A DNA stretch of 64,000 nt from Pseudomonas fragi (GCF_900105835.1 NZ_LT629783.1:1302001-1366000), one strand, 5' to 3'; positions 43,814 to 53,071 are shown, counted from the first letter of the stretch. Program-made: numbers and translations. Notes: generated from the sequence alone by a model not told the origin.

Positions 43814-45103
43814 GTGGAAGCACATCTAATGGAATGGCTGAATCTGAGCGTGCGCTGGATTCATATGATCACCGGTGTGGCCTGGATTGGCGCGTCGTTT
43901 TATTTCGTCTGGCTGGAAAACAACCTCAACCGGGCCAACCCCAAGGATGGCCTGGCGGGCGATCTGTGGGCGATTCACGGCGGCGGTATCTACCACCTCG
44001 AAAAGTACAAGCTGGCCCCCCCGACCATGCCGGAAAACCTGCACTGGTTTAAATGGGAAGCCTATTTCACCTGGATGTCAGGCATCGCCCTGCTCTGCCT
44101 GGTGTTCTACTTCAACCCCGCGCTGTACCTGATTGCTCCGGGCAGTACCATGAGCGGCCCCGAAGCGGTGGCCATCGGTATCGGTTCGCTGATTGCCGGC
44201 TGGTTCATTTACGACTTTCTGTGCGACTCCGCCCTGGGCAAACGCCCGGCGTTGCTCGGTTTTGTCCTGTTTGTGCTGCTGGTTGCAGCGGCGTTCGGCC
44301 TGAGCAAAGTGTTCAGCGGGCGCGGTGCCTACCTGCATGTGGGCGCCATCATCGGCACCATCATGGTCGGTAACGTATTCCGCACCATCATGCCGGCACA
44401 ACGTGCTCTGGTAGCAGCGATCAAGGAAGGCCGCAGCCCTGACCCGGCACTGCCGGCCAAAGGCCTGCTGCGTTCGCGCCACAACAACTACTTCACCTTG
44501 CCGGTGCTGTTCATCATGATCAGCAACCACTTCCCGAGCACCTACGGCAGCCAGTACAACTGGTTGATCCTGGCCGGGATTGCGGTGCTGGCCGTGTTGG
44601 TGCGTCACTACTTCAACACCCGCCACGACAGCCACAAATATGCCTGGACCTTGCCGGTCGCGGCACTGGGCATGATCTGTCTGGCCTACGTTACCGGTCC
44701 TAAGCCTGTGTCGACAGCGCCAGACACCGCCAAGGTGATCAAGTACCAACCGCTGCCGGAAACCGCCCTGGGCGGGGTCAAGGCCGCCGATGCGCCCGCC
44801 CCGGCAACCGCACCCGCAGCCCCCGCAGCAGCCGTGGCCACGGTCGATTTCGAGCAGGTCCACAAGGTGATCCAGGAGCGCTGCACGGTCTGCCATTCCG
44901 CCACGCCCAGCAGCCCGTTGTTCAGTGCGGCTCCGGCGGGCGTGATGTTCGACACCGCGCAACAGATCCAGCTGATGGCGCCGCGCATTCAGGCCCAGGC
45001 CGTTGTCACGCCGATCATGCCGCTGGGCAACATCACCCAGATGACCCAGCAGGAACGTGACCTGGTCGGTGCCTGGATCAATGCAGGAGCCCGGACCAAC
45101 TGA
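43814..45103 (+). CDS. puuD: membrane urate oxidase/hydroxylase with cytochrome c domain
   Basis: 429 residues from GTG 43814. About eight membrane helices in residues 1-300 ('WIHMITGVAWIGASFYFVWLENNL', 'HNNYFTLPVLFIMISNHFP'), an Ala/Pro-rich linker (residues ~320-345) and a C-terminal cytochrome c domain with the heme motif CTVCH at 357-361 and a Met ligand in 'PIMPLGNITQMT'. This is the PuuD type of urate-oxidising enzyme that passes electrons to the respiratory chain instead of making peroxide. It takes the place of uricase in this pathway. Confidence 0.93.
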   Translation: MEAHLMEWLNLSVRWIHMITGVAWIGASFYFVWLENNLNRANPKDGLAGDLWAIHGGGIYHLEKYKLAPPTMPENLHWFKWEAYFTWMSGIALLCLVFYFNPALYLIAPGSTMSGPEAVAIGIGSLIAGWFIYDFLCDSALGKRPALLGFVLFVLLVAAAFGLSKVFSGRGAYLHVGAIIGTIMVGNVFRTIMPAQRALVAAIKEGRSPDPALPAKGLLRSRHNNYFTLPVLFIMISNHFPSTYGSQYNWLILAGIAVLAVLVRHYFNTRHDSHKYAWTLPVAALGMICLAYVTGPKPVSTAPDTAKVIKYQPLPETALGGVKAADAPAPATAPAAPAAAVATVDFEQVHKVIQERCTVCHSATPSSPLFSAAPAGVMFDTAQQIQLMAPRIQAQAVVTPIMPLGNITQMTQQERDLVGAWINAGARTN

Positions 45104-45161
45104 CGCAAAGACGTTGCGGGCGCAGCCGTGTTGCGCCCGCAAGTACACACCACCAGCTCAC

Positions 45162-45169
45162 AACAATAA
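45162..45169 (+). promoter_or_regulatory. candidate Hfq/Crc site before the urate permease
   Basis: AACAATAA 18 bases before ATG 45188, just upstream of the GAGG ribosome site. Confidence 0.48.
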
Positions 45170-45187
45170 GAATGACCGAGGTGTTGC

Positions 45188-46552
45188 ATGTCCGATTTAA
45201 CCGAACCGCGCATACCCGCCGTGACCGCCCCGCCGCCGCTGGCGCGGCTACCCATGCTGCAACTGATCCTGGTCGGTTTGCAGCATGTGCTGCTTATGTA
45301 TGGCGGCGCCGTGGCCGTGCCGCTGATCATCGGACAGGCCGCCGGCCTGAGTCGTGAAGAAATCGCCTTCTTGATCAACGCCGACCTGCTGGTCGCAGGT
45401 GTGGCTACCATCGTGCAATCGCTGGGCATCGGCCCCATGGGCATCCGCATGCCGGTCATGATGGGCGCCAGCTTTGCCGCCGTTGGCAGCATGGTGGCAA
45501 TGGCCGGGATGCCGGGCATCGGCCTGACCGGGATCTTCGGCGCGACCATCGCCGCGGGCTTTTTCGGAATGATCATTGCGCCATTTATGTCCAAGGTGGT
45601 GCGCTTCTTCCCGCCTCTGGTCACCGGCACGGTCATCACGTCGATCGGCCTGTCGCTGTTCCCGGTTGCGGTCAACTGGGCCGGTGGCGGCAGTGCGGCT
45701 GCACAATTCGGCTCACCGGTGTACCTGGCCATCGCGGCTCTGGTGCTGGGTACCATCCTGTTGATCAACCGTTTTATGCGCGGCTTCTGGGTCAATGTGT
45801 CGGTGTTGATCGGCATGGCCCTGGGCTATGTGCTGTCAGGCGCCATTGGCATGGTCGACCTCTCCGGCCTGGACAATACGCCGTGGTTCCAGGTTGTCAC
45901 CCCGTTGCACTTCGGCATGCCAGAGTTTCATTTGGCACCGATCCTTTCGATGTGCCTGGTGGTGGTGATCATTTTTGTCGAGTCCACCGGGATGTTCCTG
46001 GCGCTGGGCAAGATCACAGATCAGGAAGTCACCCCACGCATGCTGCGTCGCGGCTTGTTGTGTGACGCGGGCGCTTCGTTTATCGCCGGTTTTTTCAACA
46101 CCTTCACCCATTCCTCCTTCGCCCAGAACATTGGCCTGGTGCAGATGACCGGCGTGCGTTGCCGCTCGGTGACGATCATGGCCGGTATCTTCCTGATCAC
46201 CCTCAGCCTGCTGCCGAAAGCGGCGTACCTGGTGGCCTCGATTCCGCCTGCGGTATTGGGTGGCGCCGCCATTGCCATGTTCGGCATGGTGGCGGCCACC
46301 GGGATCAAGATCCTCCAGGAAGCCGACATCGCCGACCGCCGCAATCAGTTGCTGGTGGCCGTGAGCATCGGCATGGGCCTGATCCCGGTGGTGCGCCCCG
46401 AGTTCTTCGCCCACCTGCCCCTGTGGATGGACCCCATCACCCACAGCGGTATCGCCATGGCCGCCGTCAGCGCGGTGTGCCTGAACCTGATGTTCAATGT
46501 GCTGGGCGGCTCCGAACGCGCAGCCATGAGCGGGCATGTGCATCAGCACTGA
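45188..46552 (+). CDS. NCS2 urate/xanthine permease
   Basis: 454 residues, 12-14 helices. 'LILVGLQHVLLMYGGAVAVPLIIGQAAGLS' and 'SLGIGPMGIRMPVMMGASFAAV' are nucleobase-ascorbate transporter signatures; the NAT substrate motif region is 'FFNTFTHSSFAQNIGLVQMTGVRCRS'. Members close to UacT and XanP carry urate or xanthine. It follows puuD by 84 bases in the same direction, which suits urate import. Confidence 0.92.
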   Translation: MSDLTEPRIPAVTAPPPLARLPMLQLILVGLQHVLLMYGGAVAVPLIIGQAAGLSREEIAFLINADLLVAGVATIVQSLGIGPMGIRMPVMMGASFAAVGSMVAMAGMPGIGLTGIFGATIAAGFFGMIIAPFMSKVVRFFPPLVTGTVITSIGLSLFPVAVNWAGGGSAAAQFGSPVYLAIAALVLGTILLINRFMRGFWVNVSVLIGMALGYVLSGAIGMVDLSGLDNTPWFQVVTPLHFGMPEFHLAPILSMCLVVVIIFVESTGMFLALGKITDQEVTPRMLRRGLLCDAGASFIAGFFNTFTHSSFAQNIGLVQMTGVRCRSVTIMAGIFLITLSLLPKAAYLVASIPPAVLGGAAIAMFGMVAATGIKILQEADIADRRNQLLVAVSIGMGLIPVVRPEFFAHLPLWMDPITHSGIAMAAVSAVCLNLMFNVLGGSERAAMSGHVHQH

Positions 46553-46560
46553 CCCATGAC

Positions 46561-46666
46561 CCTCACCCCAACCCTCTCCCAAAGGGAGAGGGGGCTGATC
46601 GGTGGTGTTCCTGAGCGCTCGCACGACCAATCCCCTTTCCCTCCGGGAGAGGGCTAGGGAGAGGGG
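46561..46666. repeat. CCCTCTCCC-type intergenic repeat, family C
   Basis: CCCTCACCCCAACCCTCTCC leads into a palindrome (CCCTCTCCCAAAGGGAGAGG) and, after 35 bases, its rough inverse with TTTCCCTCCGGGAGAGGG. Same family as 34921. Confidence 0.88.
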
Positions 46667-46681
46667 CTCTCGCTTTACAAA

Positions 46682-46689
46682 AACAATAA
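46682..46689 (+). promoter_or_regulatory. candidate Hfq/Crc site before the first porin
   Basis: AACAATAA five bases upstream of the ribosome site GGGAG of the gene at 46705. Confidence 0.52.
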
Positions 46690-46704
46690 AAAAGGGAGTT
46701 ACCC

Positions 46705-47490
46705 ATGAACTGCAAACACTGGGGCGTCACGCTCGCAGGTGGACTTTTGGCTGCCAGCCAGACAATGGCCGGGGACCTGTTTTTATGGCAAACCAACAGC
46801 CTGACCTACCTGTACGGCAAGAACTTCGCGATCAACCCTTCGATCCAGCAAACCGTCACGTTCGAACATGCCGACAAATGGAAGTACGGTGACAACTTCC
46901 TGTTTGTCGACCGCATCTTCTACAACGGCAAGGAAGACCCCAACAAAGGCCCGCACACCTACTACGGCGAGTTCAGCCCGCGCCTGTCGTTCGGCAAGAT
47001 CTTCGACCGCAAATTCGAATACGGCCCGATCAAGGACGTGCTGCTGGCCATGACCTATGAGTACGGCGAAGGCGACAGCGAGGCCTACCTGATCGGCCCG
47101 GGTTTCGACCTGGCGGTGCCGGGCTTCAACTATTTCACCCTGAATTTCTATCGCCGCCATACCGAGGGGCCACGCCCTGGCACCGGGGTCTGGCAGATCA
47201 CCCCGTCGTTTTCCTACACCATCCCCGTGGGCCGCTCCAACGTGCTGATCGACGGTTATATGGACTGGGTGGTGGACAACGATCAGAACTCACGCGGCAC
47301 CTACCATTCCAACCTGCACTTCAACCCGCAGATCAAATATGACCTGGGCAAGGCCCTGAATCTGGGTGAAAAACAGCTGTATGTCGGGATTGAATACAGC
47401 TACTGGAAGGACAAGTACGGCATCGAAAGCAGCAGCCGCCTGGACACCAACCAGAACACCGCCAGCGCCCTGATCAAAGTCCACTTCTAA
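46705..47490 (+). CDS. Tsx-like nucleoside-specific outer membrane channel (copy 1)
   Basis: 261 residues. Signal peptide 'HWGVTLAGGLLAASQTMAGD' cleaved after Ala, then a 12-strand-like barrel pattern ('GDLFLWQTNSLTYLYGKNF', 'YYGEFSPRLSFGKIF', 'DVLLAMTYEYGEGD') and a C-terminal Phe needed for barrel assembly. It corresponds to the nucleoside-specific channel-forming family. It is positioned after the urate permease and presumably lets purines or nucleosides through the outer membrane. A second copy follows at 47849, about three quarters identical. Confidence 0.9.
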   Translation: MNCKHWGVTLAGGLLAASQTMAGDLFLWQTNSLTYLYGKNFAINPSIQQTVTFEHADKWKYGDNFLFVDRIFYNGKEDPNKGPHTYYGEFSPRLSFGKIFDRKFEYGPIKDVLLAMTYEYGEGDSEAYLIGPGFDLAVPGFNYFTLNFYRRHTEGPRPGTGVWQITPSFSYTIPVGRSNVLIDGYMDWVVDNDQNSRGTYHSNLHFNPQIKYDLGKALNLGEKQLYVGIEYSYWKDKYGIESSSRLDTNQNTASALIKVHF

Positions 47491-47600
47491 GCTCGTTACT
47501 GTGCATGCTCTGTTATTGCTCGCCCTGGGCTTTAACAGAGCACTTGAGTGCAAACGCCAGAGCCCGTATCCTGCGCGCCCGCTTAAACGCGACGTTTTTC

Positions 47601-47626
47601 AAAGCTGACTTTAAAGCCAACTTTTA
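47601..47626 (+). repeat. 26-base direct repeat, copy 1
   Basis: Begins AAAGCTGAC and ends CAACTTTTA; an almost identical copy lies 143 bases downstream (47744-47770). Both are in the 358-base gap between the porin genes, which contains no gene. Confidence 0.6.
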
Positions 47627-47743
47627 CCTTTATATCAAAGGTTTACGACCTGCCTGTCGCCATCTGCACTCAACTGCCAACGCGCAGTCGAGGGTTTATT
47701 AATGGCTATAAAACAGGTATGGCCCCGAACTTGCAAAAGCACT

Positions 47744-47770
47744 AAAGCTGACCATAAAGGCAACTTTTTA
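47744..47770 (+). repeat. 26-base direct repeat, copy 2
   Basis: AAAGCTGAC, TAAAG and CAACTTTT match copy 1 with three or four differences. It lies 79 bases before the second porin start, a position suited to a regulator or an RNA element. Confidence 0.6.
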
Positions 47771-47848
47771 AAACCATGAACCAAGGCGCCACAACAGAGC
47801 GCCACGTTCGCACTACTGCACAATTTTTATTTTTTTGGAGCTAACCGA

Positions 47849-48634
47849 ATGAAGCGCACACTTACCGGCCTGATGCTTGCGGGGAGCATGCTGGGCGGGG
47901 CTCCGGCAGTTGCCGGCGACCTGCTGCAATGGCAAACCAACAGCCTGACTTACTTGTACGGCAAGGACTTCCAGGTCAATCCGAAAATTCAGCAAACCAT
48001 GACCTTCGAGCATGCTGACAGCTGGAAGTACGGTGACAACTTCTTCTTCCTTGACCGTATCTTTTACAACGGCAAGAAAGACGGCAACGTCGGCCCGAAC
48101 ACCTATTACGGTGAATTCACCCCGCGTTTGTCGTTCGGCAAGATCTTCGACCAGAAGTTTGAATTCGGCCCGATCAAGGACGTACTGCTGGCCATGACTT
48201 ACGAGTTTGGCGAAGGCGATACCGATGCCTACCTGATCGGCCCGGGTTTCGACCTGAACGTGCCGGGCTTTGACTACTTCCAGTTGAACTTCTACCAGCG
48301 CTTCCCGGAAGGCAGCCGTGCCGGCCGAGGCGTGTGGCAGATCACCCCGGTGTGGTCCTACACCCTGCCCCTGGGCAACTCCGATGTGCTGATTGACGGC
48401 TACATGGACTGGGTGGTCGACAACGACGAGAACTCCCGTGGCACCTACCATGCCAACCTGCACTTCAACCCGCAGGTCAAATACGACCTGGGCAAGGCCC
48501 TGAGCTGGAGCGCCAAGCAACTGTACGTCGGTGTGGAATACGACTACTGGAAAAACAAGTACGGTATCGAAGACAGCGACGCATTCAAAACCAATCAGAA
48601 CACCACCAGCCTGCTGATCAAGTACCACTTCTGA
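47849..48634 (+). CDS. Tsx-like nucleoside-specific outer membrane channel (copy 2)
   Basis: 261 residues, same length as copy 1. Signal peptide 'KRTLTGLMLAGSMLGGAPAVAGD', the same barrel blocks ('WQTNSLTYLYGKDF', 'DVLLAMTYEFGEGD', 'VLIDGYMDWVVDNDENSRGTYH') and C-terminal Phe. Differences from copy 1 cluster in the predicted loops, which suggests divergence in specificity after duplication. GGAG precedes ATG 47849. Confidence 0.9.
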   Translation: MKRTLTGLMLAGSMLGGAPAVAGDLLQWQTNSLTYLYGKDFQVNPKIQQTMTFEHADSWKYGDNFFFLDRIFYNGKKDGNVGPNTYYGEFTPRLSFGKIFDQKFEFGPIKDVLLAMTYEFGEGDTDAYLIGPGFDLNVPGFDYFQLNFYQRFPEGSRAGRGVWQITPVWSYTLPLGNSDVLIDGYMDWVVDNDENSRGTYHANLHFNPQVKYDLGKALSWSAKQLYVGVEYDYWKNKYGIEDSDAFKTNQNTTSLLIKYHF

Positions 48635-48653
48635 TCCACCGCTCCCGGGCGCG

Positions 48654-49256
48654 TCAACGCACCTGGGGCACCTGCAGCAACCCCCGCAGCATCAGGTCCA
48701 GGCTGTCCAGCGCAGCGGCCAGACGCTGCGGCGGGTTGTCCGCTTCGGCAATCCAGAACGACGCATCCATCAACCCGCCCTGAATCAGCCGCGCCAGCGC
48801 CTCGGGATCGGTGCGTTGAATCACCTTGGTGTCCATCAGGCTTTGCAGCATCGATGCCATCGACAGGCAGCACACCGACTGGGTGTTCTGCACATATTGC
48901 GAACCCAGCACCGAAGGCGCATCACGCAGCAGAATGCGCTGCACTTCAACTTGCAGGGCCATTTCCAGATACAGCCGGCACTGATCCTGAAAGCCTTGCC
49001 ACAGGCTCTCTGCCTGCTCAAGCACCTGCGCCAGCTGCGCATCCAGCTCGGCATCGATCTGTTGGGCCACGGCCTTGAACAGGCCTTTCTTGTCACCAAA
49101 ATGGTGATACAGCGCGCCACGGGTCAGCCCCACCGAGGCGGTCAATTCGTCCATCGACGTCTGCGCATAACCCACTGAACTGAAAGCCAGACGGGCAGCT
49201 TCAAGCAGCTTGCCACGGGTTTCTTCGATCATTTGCGACCGCGCTTTGGGCGCCAT
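48654..49256 (-). CDS. TetR-family repressor, divergent from an MFS efflux gene
   Basis: 200 residues from ATG 49256 with AAGG upstream. The HTH region 'LLEAARLAFSSVGYAQTSMDELTASVGLTRGALYHHFGDKKGLFKAVAQQ' is textbook TetR. The C-terminal ligand domain is Ala/Leu-rich without an obvious class. Three ATACG/CGTAT palindromes lie between it and the MFS gene at 49531, consistent with repression of both. Confidence 0.92.
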   Translation of the reverse strand: MAPKARSQMIEETRGKLLEAARLAFSSVGYAQTSMDELTASVGLTRGALYHHFGDKKGLFKAVAQQIDAELDAQLAQVLEQAESLWQGFQDQCRLYLEMALQVEVQRILLRDAPSVLGSQYVQNTQSVCCLSMASMLQSLMDTKVIQRTDPEALARLIQGGLMDASFWIAEADNPPQRLAAALDSLDLMLRGLLQVPQVR

Positions 49257-49277
49257 GCCTGTCACCTTTATTTTTGG

Positions 49278-49290
49278 ATACGCGACGTAT
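49278..49290. promoter_or_regulatory. TetR operator candidate 1
   Basis: ATACG-CGA-CGTAT, 22 bases upstream of the repressor start. Confidence 0.55.
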
Positions 49291-49295
49291 GTTAA

Positions 49296-49324
49296 TTGAC
49301 ATACGCCGTGTATGCGTATATTTC
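49296..49324 (+). promoter_or_regulatory. promoter toward the MFS gene
   Basis: TTGACA at 49296-49301 with a -10-like TATTTC (17-base spacing) or TATATT (15-base spacing). It overlaps operator candidate 2. Confidence 0.5.
49300..49314. promoter_or_regulatory. TetR operator candidate 2
   Basis: CATAC and GTATG arms around a five-base centre, inside the promoter spacer. Confidence 0.5.
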
Positions 49325-49325
49325 T

Positions 49326-49342
49326 ACATACGCTGCGTATGT
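49326..49342. promoter_or_regulatory. TetR operator candidate 3
   Basis: ACATACG-CTG-CGTATGT, the longest and most symmetrical of the three, just downstream of the -10 region. Confidence 0.65.
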
Positions 49343-49366
49343 GATTGCCGGCACTCACACATTCCC

Positions 49367-49497
49367 GTAGCAGCTGCCGAAGGCTGCGTCCGGTTGCGAA
49401 GCAACCGTAAAACCAGTGGATGCGGTTTTCCTGAAAACCCGCATTCATTGGTTTTACGACGACTGCGTCGCCGAACGCAGCCTGCGGCAGCTGCTAC
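49367..49497. repeat. GTAGCAGCTGCCG intergenic repeat, family B
   Basis: GTAGCAGCTGCCGAAGGCTG on the left and CAGCCTGCGGCAGCTGCTAC on the right, with nested hairpins (GGTTGCGAAGCAACC; GCGGTTTTCCTGAAAACCCGC). 131 bases. Confidence 0.92.
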
Positions 49498-49530
49498 AAG
49501 AGCAACCCCCAACACTGTTCCGGAGCTTGT

Positions 49531-50733
49531 ATGGCCAACCCCTATCGCGAGATTTTCAGCGCCCCCGGCACCAAGGCTTTCAGCGGTGCGGGCCTGATCG
49601 CACGGATGCCGATCTCAATGGTCGGCATCGGTATCATCACCATGCTGGCACAACTGCAAGGCTCCTATTGGCTCGCCGGCGGCGTGGCAGCCACCTTCGC
49701 CCTGGCAACGGCCCTGCTGGCACCGCAGATTTCCCGCTGGGTCGACCGCTACGGCCAGAGCCGCATCCTGCCCGGCGTCACCGCCATTGGCGTCAGCGGT
49801 TTGCTGGCCCTGCTGCTGTGCAGCCATTTTGGCGCGCCGGACTGGACCCTGTTTGTATTCGCCGCACTGTCAGGCTGCATGCCCAGCATGTCGGCCATGG
49901 TGCGGGCACGCTGGACCGAGCTGTACCGCGGTTCGCCCAAGCTGCATACGGCGTTTTCGTTCGAGTCGGTACTCGATGAGGTGAGCTTTATTATCGGCCC
50001 GCCGATTTCCGTGGGCCTGAGTGTCGCGCTGTTCCCCCAGGCCGGACCACTGGCGGCAGCCATCTTGCTGGCCATTGGCGTCAGCGCCTTTGTGCTGCAA
50101 CGCAACACCGAGCCACCGGTACACCCGCGCAGCAGCGAGCACCAGGGCACGGTTTTGCGCCAGGGCGCGGTGGTGGTCTTGCTGTTAGCCCTGCTGGGGC
50201 TGGGCACGATTGTCGGTACGGTGGATGTGGTCAGCGTGGCTTTTGCCCAGCATCAGGGCCAACCGGCTGCCGCCAGCATCGTACTGTCGATGTACGCCCT
50301 GGGGTCGTGCGCTGCCGGGCTGGTGTTCGGCATGCTCAAGTTGAACATGCCACTGCCCAGGCTGTTTGTGCTCGGCGCACTGGCCACGTCAATCACCATG
50401 GTGCCGCTGCTGTGGGCCGACAGCATTGCCACCCTGGCGGTGGGCATGCTGGTTGCCGGGCTGTTTTTCGCGCCGACCCTGATTACCGCCATGGGCCTGG
50501 TGGAAAACATCGTCCCGCCGGCCAAACTGACCGAGGGCCTGACCTGGATGATCACCGGCCTGGGCATGGGTGTCGCCCTGGGCGCAGTGCTCGGCGGCTG
50601 GGTGGTCGACGCGTACGGCGCCCAAACCGGCTTTACCGTGTCTTTAGCAGCTGGCGGCATCATGTTGCTGTTCGCCGTGCTCGGTTACCGCCTGCTGCAA
50701 GACAGCACCCTGCCCCGCGCCGCCTGCGCCTAA
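49531..50733 (+). CDS. MFS transporter, probable drug efflux
   Basis: 400 residues, 12 helices. '[62 protein letters not shown]' is the first half with the loop 2-3 motif. Controlled by the divergent TetR gene, judged by the operator cluster. Substrate unknown. Its stop overlaps the DUF808 gene on the opposite strand by four bases. Confidence 0.85.
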   Translation: MANPYREIFSAPGTKAFSGAGLIARMPISMVGIGIITMLAQLQGSYWLAGGVAATFALATALLAPQISRWVDRYGQSRILPGVTAIGVSGLLALLLCSHFGAPDWTLFVFAALSGCMPSMSAMVRARWTELYRGSPKLHTAFSFESVLDEVSFIIGPPISVGLSVALFPQAGPLAAAILLAIGVSAFVLQRNTEPPVHPRSSEHQGTVLRQGAVVVLLLALLGLGTIVGTVDVVSVAFAQHQGQPAAASIVLSMYALGSCAAGLVFGMLKLNMPLPRLFVLGALATSITMVPLLWADSIATLAVGMLVAGLFFAPTLITAMGLVENIVPPAKLTEGLTWMITGLGMGVALGAVLGGWVVDAYGAQTGFTVSLAAGGIMLLFAVLGYRLLQDSTLPRAACA

Positions 50734-51671
50734 GCCTTGATGGCGTGCCAGACCTTGCTTGCAACGGACACCACTGCCAACACCACCGCGCCGGCAATGA
50801 TGCCGGCAACGGCGTTGAGCAGGGTCGGCACGATGGCTGAGACCACGCCCAGCCATTGCGCGCTGCCTTGTACCACGCCTTCAACCCAGTGATGCAACGG
50901 CGGCACACCGTGGGTGAGGATGCCGCCGCCGACCATAAACATGGCCGCTGTACCGATCACGGTCAGGCTTTTCATCATGTACGGGGCGGCATTCAACACG
51001 CCACGGCCAAAGCTGCGCTGGAACCGTGGCCAGGTCCCGTCGCCGTTTTTTTTGCTCAGGTACAGGCCGCCATCGTCGAGTTTGACGATGCCCCCCACCA
51101 CGCCATACACCCCGACCGTCATCACGATGGCAATACCCGACAACACCACCACCTGCTGCATCAGCGGTGAGTCAGAAACGATCCCCAGGGTAATGGCAAT
51201 AATTTCGGCGGACAGAATAAAGTCCGTACGAATGGCGCCCTTGACCTTGTCCTTTTCATACGCCGCCACATCCACGTCCGCACCGGCCAACGACTCCTGC
51301 AAGGCCTGGCGCTGGCTTTGGGCGTCGGCCTTGTTGTGGGTCAGGCTGTGGGCGACCTTCTCGAACCCCTCGAAACACAGATAAGCGCCGCCCACCATCA
51401 GCAGCGGCGTGACCGCCCACGGTGCAAAGGCACTGATGGCCAGCGCCGCAGGGACCAAAATCGCCTTGTTGCGAAACGACCCCTTGGCCACGGCCCACAC
51501 CACCGGCAACTCCCGATCGGCGCGCACGCCCGAGACCTGCTGGGCGTTGAGTGCGAGGTCGTCACCCAGCACACCGGCGGTTTTTTTGGCGGCCACTTTG
51601 GTCATCAGTGCGACGTCATCGAGCACAGCGGCGATATCGTCAAGCAACATCAGCAGGCTACTGCCAGCCAT
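50730..51671 (-). CDS. DUF808/YedI-family membrane protein
   Basis: 313 residues. '[43 protein letters not shown]' and '[28 protein letters not shown]' define the family; several membrane helices in the second half ([19 protein letters not shown], [18 protein letters not shown]). ATG 51671 has AAAGGA upstream. Function unknown. Confidence 0.9.
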   Translation of the reverse strand: MAGSSLLMLLDDIAAVLDDVALMTKVAAKKTAGVLGDDLALNAQQVSGVRADRELPVVWAVAKGSFRNKAILVPAALAISAFAPWAVTPLLMVGGAYLCFEGFEKVAHSLTHNKADAQSQRQALQESLAGADVDVAAYEKDKVKGAIRTDFILSAEIIAITLGIVSDSPLMQQVVVLSGIAIVMTVGVYGVVGGIVKLDDGGLYLSKKNGDGTWPRFQRSFGRGVLNAAPYMMKSLTVIGTAAMFMVGGGILTHGVPPLHHWVEGVVQGSAQWLGVVSAIVPTLLNAVAGIIAGAVVLAVVSVASKVWHAIKA

Positions 51672-51803
51672 AAGAAAACGTCCTTTAAGATTGAATGGCC
51701 ACAAGCATAGCGCGTGCCGGCCGCAAAGCTGCAATCTTGAGCCGCTTGCAAGCCCGGTGCTACCATGCCCGACCGCCCCAGCCGGCAAGGACATATCGGG
51801 TTT

Positions 51804-52409
51804 ATGAGCAGTATCCGCGAGCGTAACAAAGAACTGATTTTGCGTGCCGCCAGTGAGGAATTCGCTGACAAGGGTTTCGCCGCCAGCAAAACCAGCGACA
51901 TCGCGGCCAAGGCCGGCGTGCCCAAGCCCAACGTCTACTACTACTTCAAATCCAAGGAAAACCTCTATCGCGAGGTGCTTGAAAGCATTATCGAGCCGAT
52001 TCTGCGGGCATCGACGCCGTTCAATGCCGATGGCGAACCCAACGAAGTGCTGAGCAACTACATCCGCTCAAAAATCCTGATTTCCCGCGACCTGCCGTTT
52101 GCCTCCAAGGTGTTCGCCAGTGAAATCATGCACGGCGCCCCGCACCTGAGCGAAAAACAGGTTGAGCAGCTCAACGGCCAGGCCCAGCACAATATCGCCT
52201 GCATCCAGACCTGGATCGACCGTGGCCAGATCGCCGCCATTGACCCCCATCACCTGATGTTCAGCATCTGGGCCGCGACCCAGACCTACGCCGACTTTGA
52301 CTGGCAGATCTCGGCCATTACCGGCAAGGCCAAACTGGACGACAGCGACTACGAAGCGGCTACGCAGACCATTATCCGGTTGGTGCTCAAGGGTTGTACG
52401 CCTGACTGA
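51804..52409 (+). CDS. RutR-like TetR-family regulator
   Basis: 201 residues. HTH: '[48 protein letters not shown]'. The C-terminal domain has '[32 protein letters not shown]' and '[32 protein letters not shown]', which follow E. coli RutR closely. RutR senses uracil and controls pyrimidine and purine catabolism, so a nucleobase ligand is plausible here, beside the purine genes. The candidate operator sequences in this window (TTGTNNACAA) do not resemble the RutR site. Confidence 0.87.
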   Translation: MSSIRERNKELILRAASEEFADKGFAASKTSDIAAKAGVPKPNVYYYFKSKENLYREVLESIIEPILRASTPFNADGEPNEVLSNYIRSKILISRDLPFASKVFASEIMHGAPHLSEKQVEQLNGQAQHNIACIQTWIDRGQIAAIDPHHLMFSIWAATQTYADFDWQISAITGKAKLDDSDYEAATQTIIRLVLKGCTPD

Positions 52410-52426
52410 AGGCCTGCACAAAACCT

Positions 52427-52511
52427 GTGGGAGCGGGCTTGCTCGCGATGGTATCGACGCGGCTCAACAGGCACACCGTAGCGCCTGAATCGCAGGCAAG
52501 CCAGCTCCCAC
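52427..52511. repeat. REPIN, family A variant
   Basis: GTGGGAGCGGGCTTGCTCGC at the left and the inverse of a variant (GGCAAGCCAGCTCCCAC) at the right, 85 bases. The stem is less perfect than in the other copies. Confidence 0.92.
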
Positions 52512-52530
52512 AGACAGCAAAGGCCTGTGA

Positions 52531-52971
52531 TCAGACCGCCACCCCCGCATCCGCCCGCAAGCCCAGCACCTCGATCGCGCTGATCGCACATTGTTCGTCG
52601 ATATCCGAGGTATCACCGCTGATACCCACTGCGCCGATCACCTGCCCCGCCTCATTACGGATCAACACCCCGCCCGGCGCCGGTACCACGTCGCTCTGGC
52701 CCATGCCGTTAAGTGCCGCAAAAAATGCCGGACGCTGTTGCGCGTCCAGCGCCAGCAAACGCGAGCCCTTGCCCAGCGCAATCGCGCCCCAGGCCTTGCC
52801 TATCGCGATGCTGGGACGCAGCAGGCTGGCCCCGTCTTCGCGCTGCAACGCCAGCAAATGCCCGCCGCTGTCGAGCACCGCCACCGTCAACGGCGCGGCA
52901 TTGATCTGACGCCCGACGCTCAAGGCCCGGGCCGTCAGTTCTAAAGCGACTTTCAAGGTTAAAGCACTCAT
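52531..52971 (-). CDS. GlcG/HbpS-family protein
   Basis: 146 residues from ATG 52971 (AAGG nine bases upstream; ATG 52980 is too close to it). 'LTLKVALELTARALSVGRQINAAPLTVAVLDSGGHLLALQREDGA' and 'GGVLIRNEAGQVIGAVGISGDTSDIDEQCA' are the family core. GlcG-like proteins are common next to glyoxylate/glycolate genes; heme binding is known for HbpS. Divergent from gcl, with an operator palindrome 91 bases upstream. Confidence 0.9.
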   Translation of the reverse strand: MSALTLKVALELTARALSVGRQINAAPLTVAVLDSGGHLLALQREDGASLLRPSIAIGKAWGAIALGKGSRLLALDAQQRPAFFAALNGMGQSDVVPAPGGVLIRNEAGQVIGAVGISGDTSDIDEQCAISAIEVLGLRADAGVAV

Positions 52972-53061
52972 GGTTGCCATCCTTATCTTGTTATGGAAAG
53001 CCTTCTGCACACCTCGCAAGGCATACTGGATAACAATAATAGAACACAATACAAATGCACT

Positions 53062-53071
53062 TTGTATACAA
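53062..53071. promoter_or_regulatory. TTGTNNACAA operator, glcG-like side
   Basis: TTGTATACAA in the glcG-like/gcl divergent region, 91 bases upstream of the glcG-like start. Confidence 0.67.
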
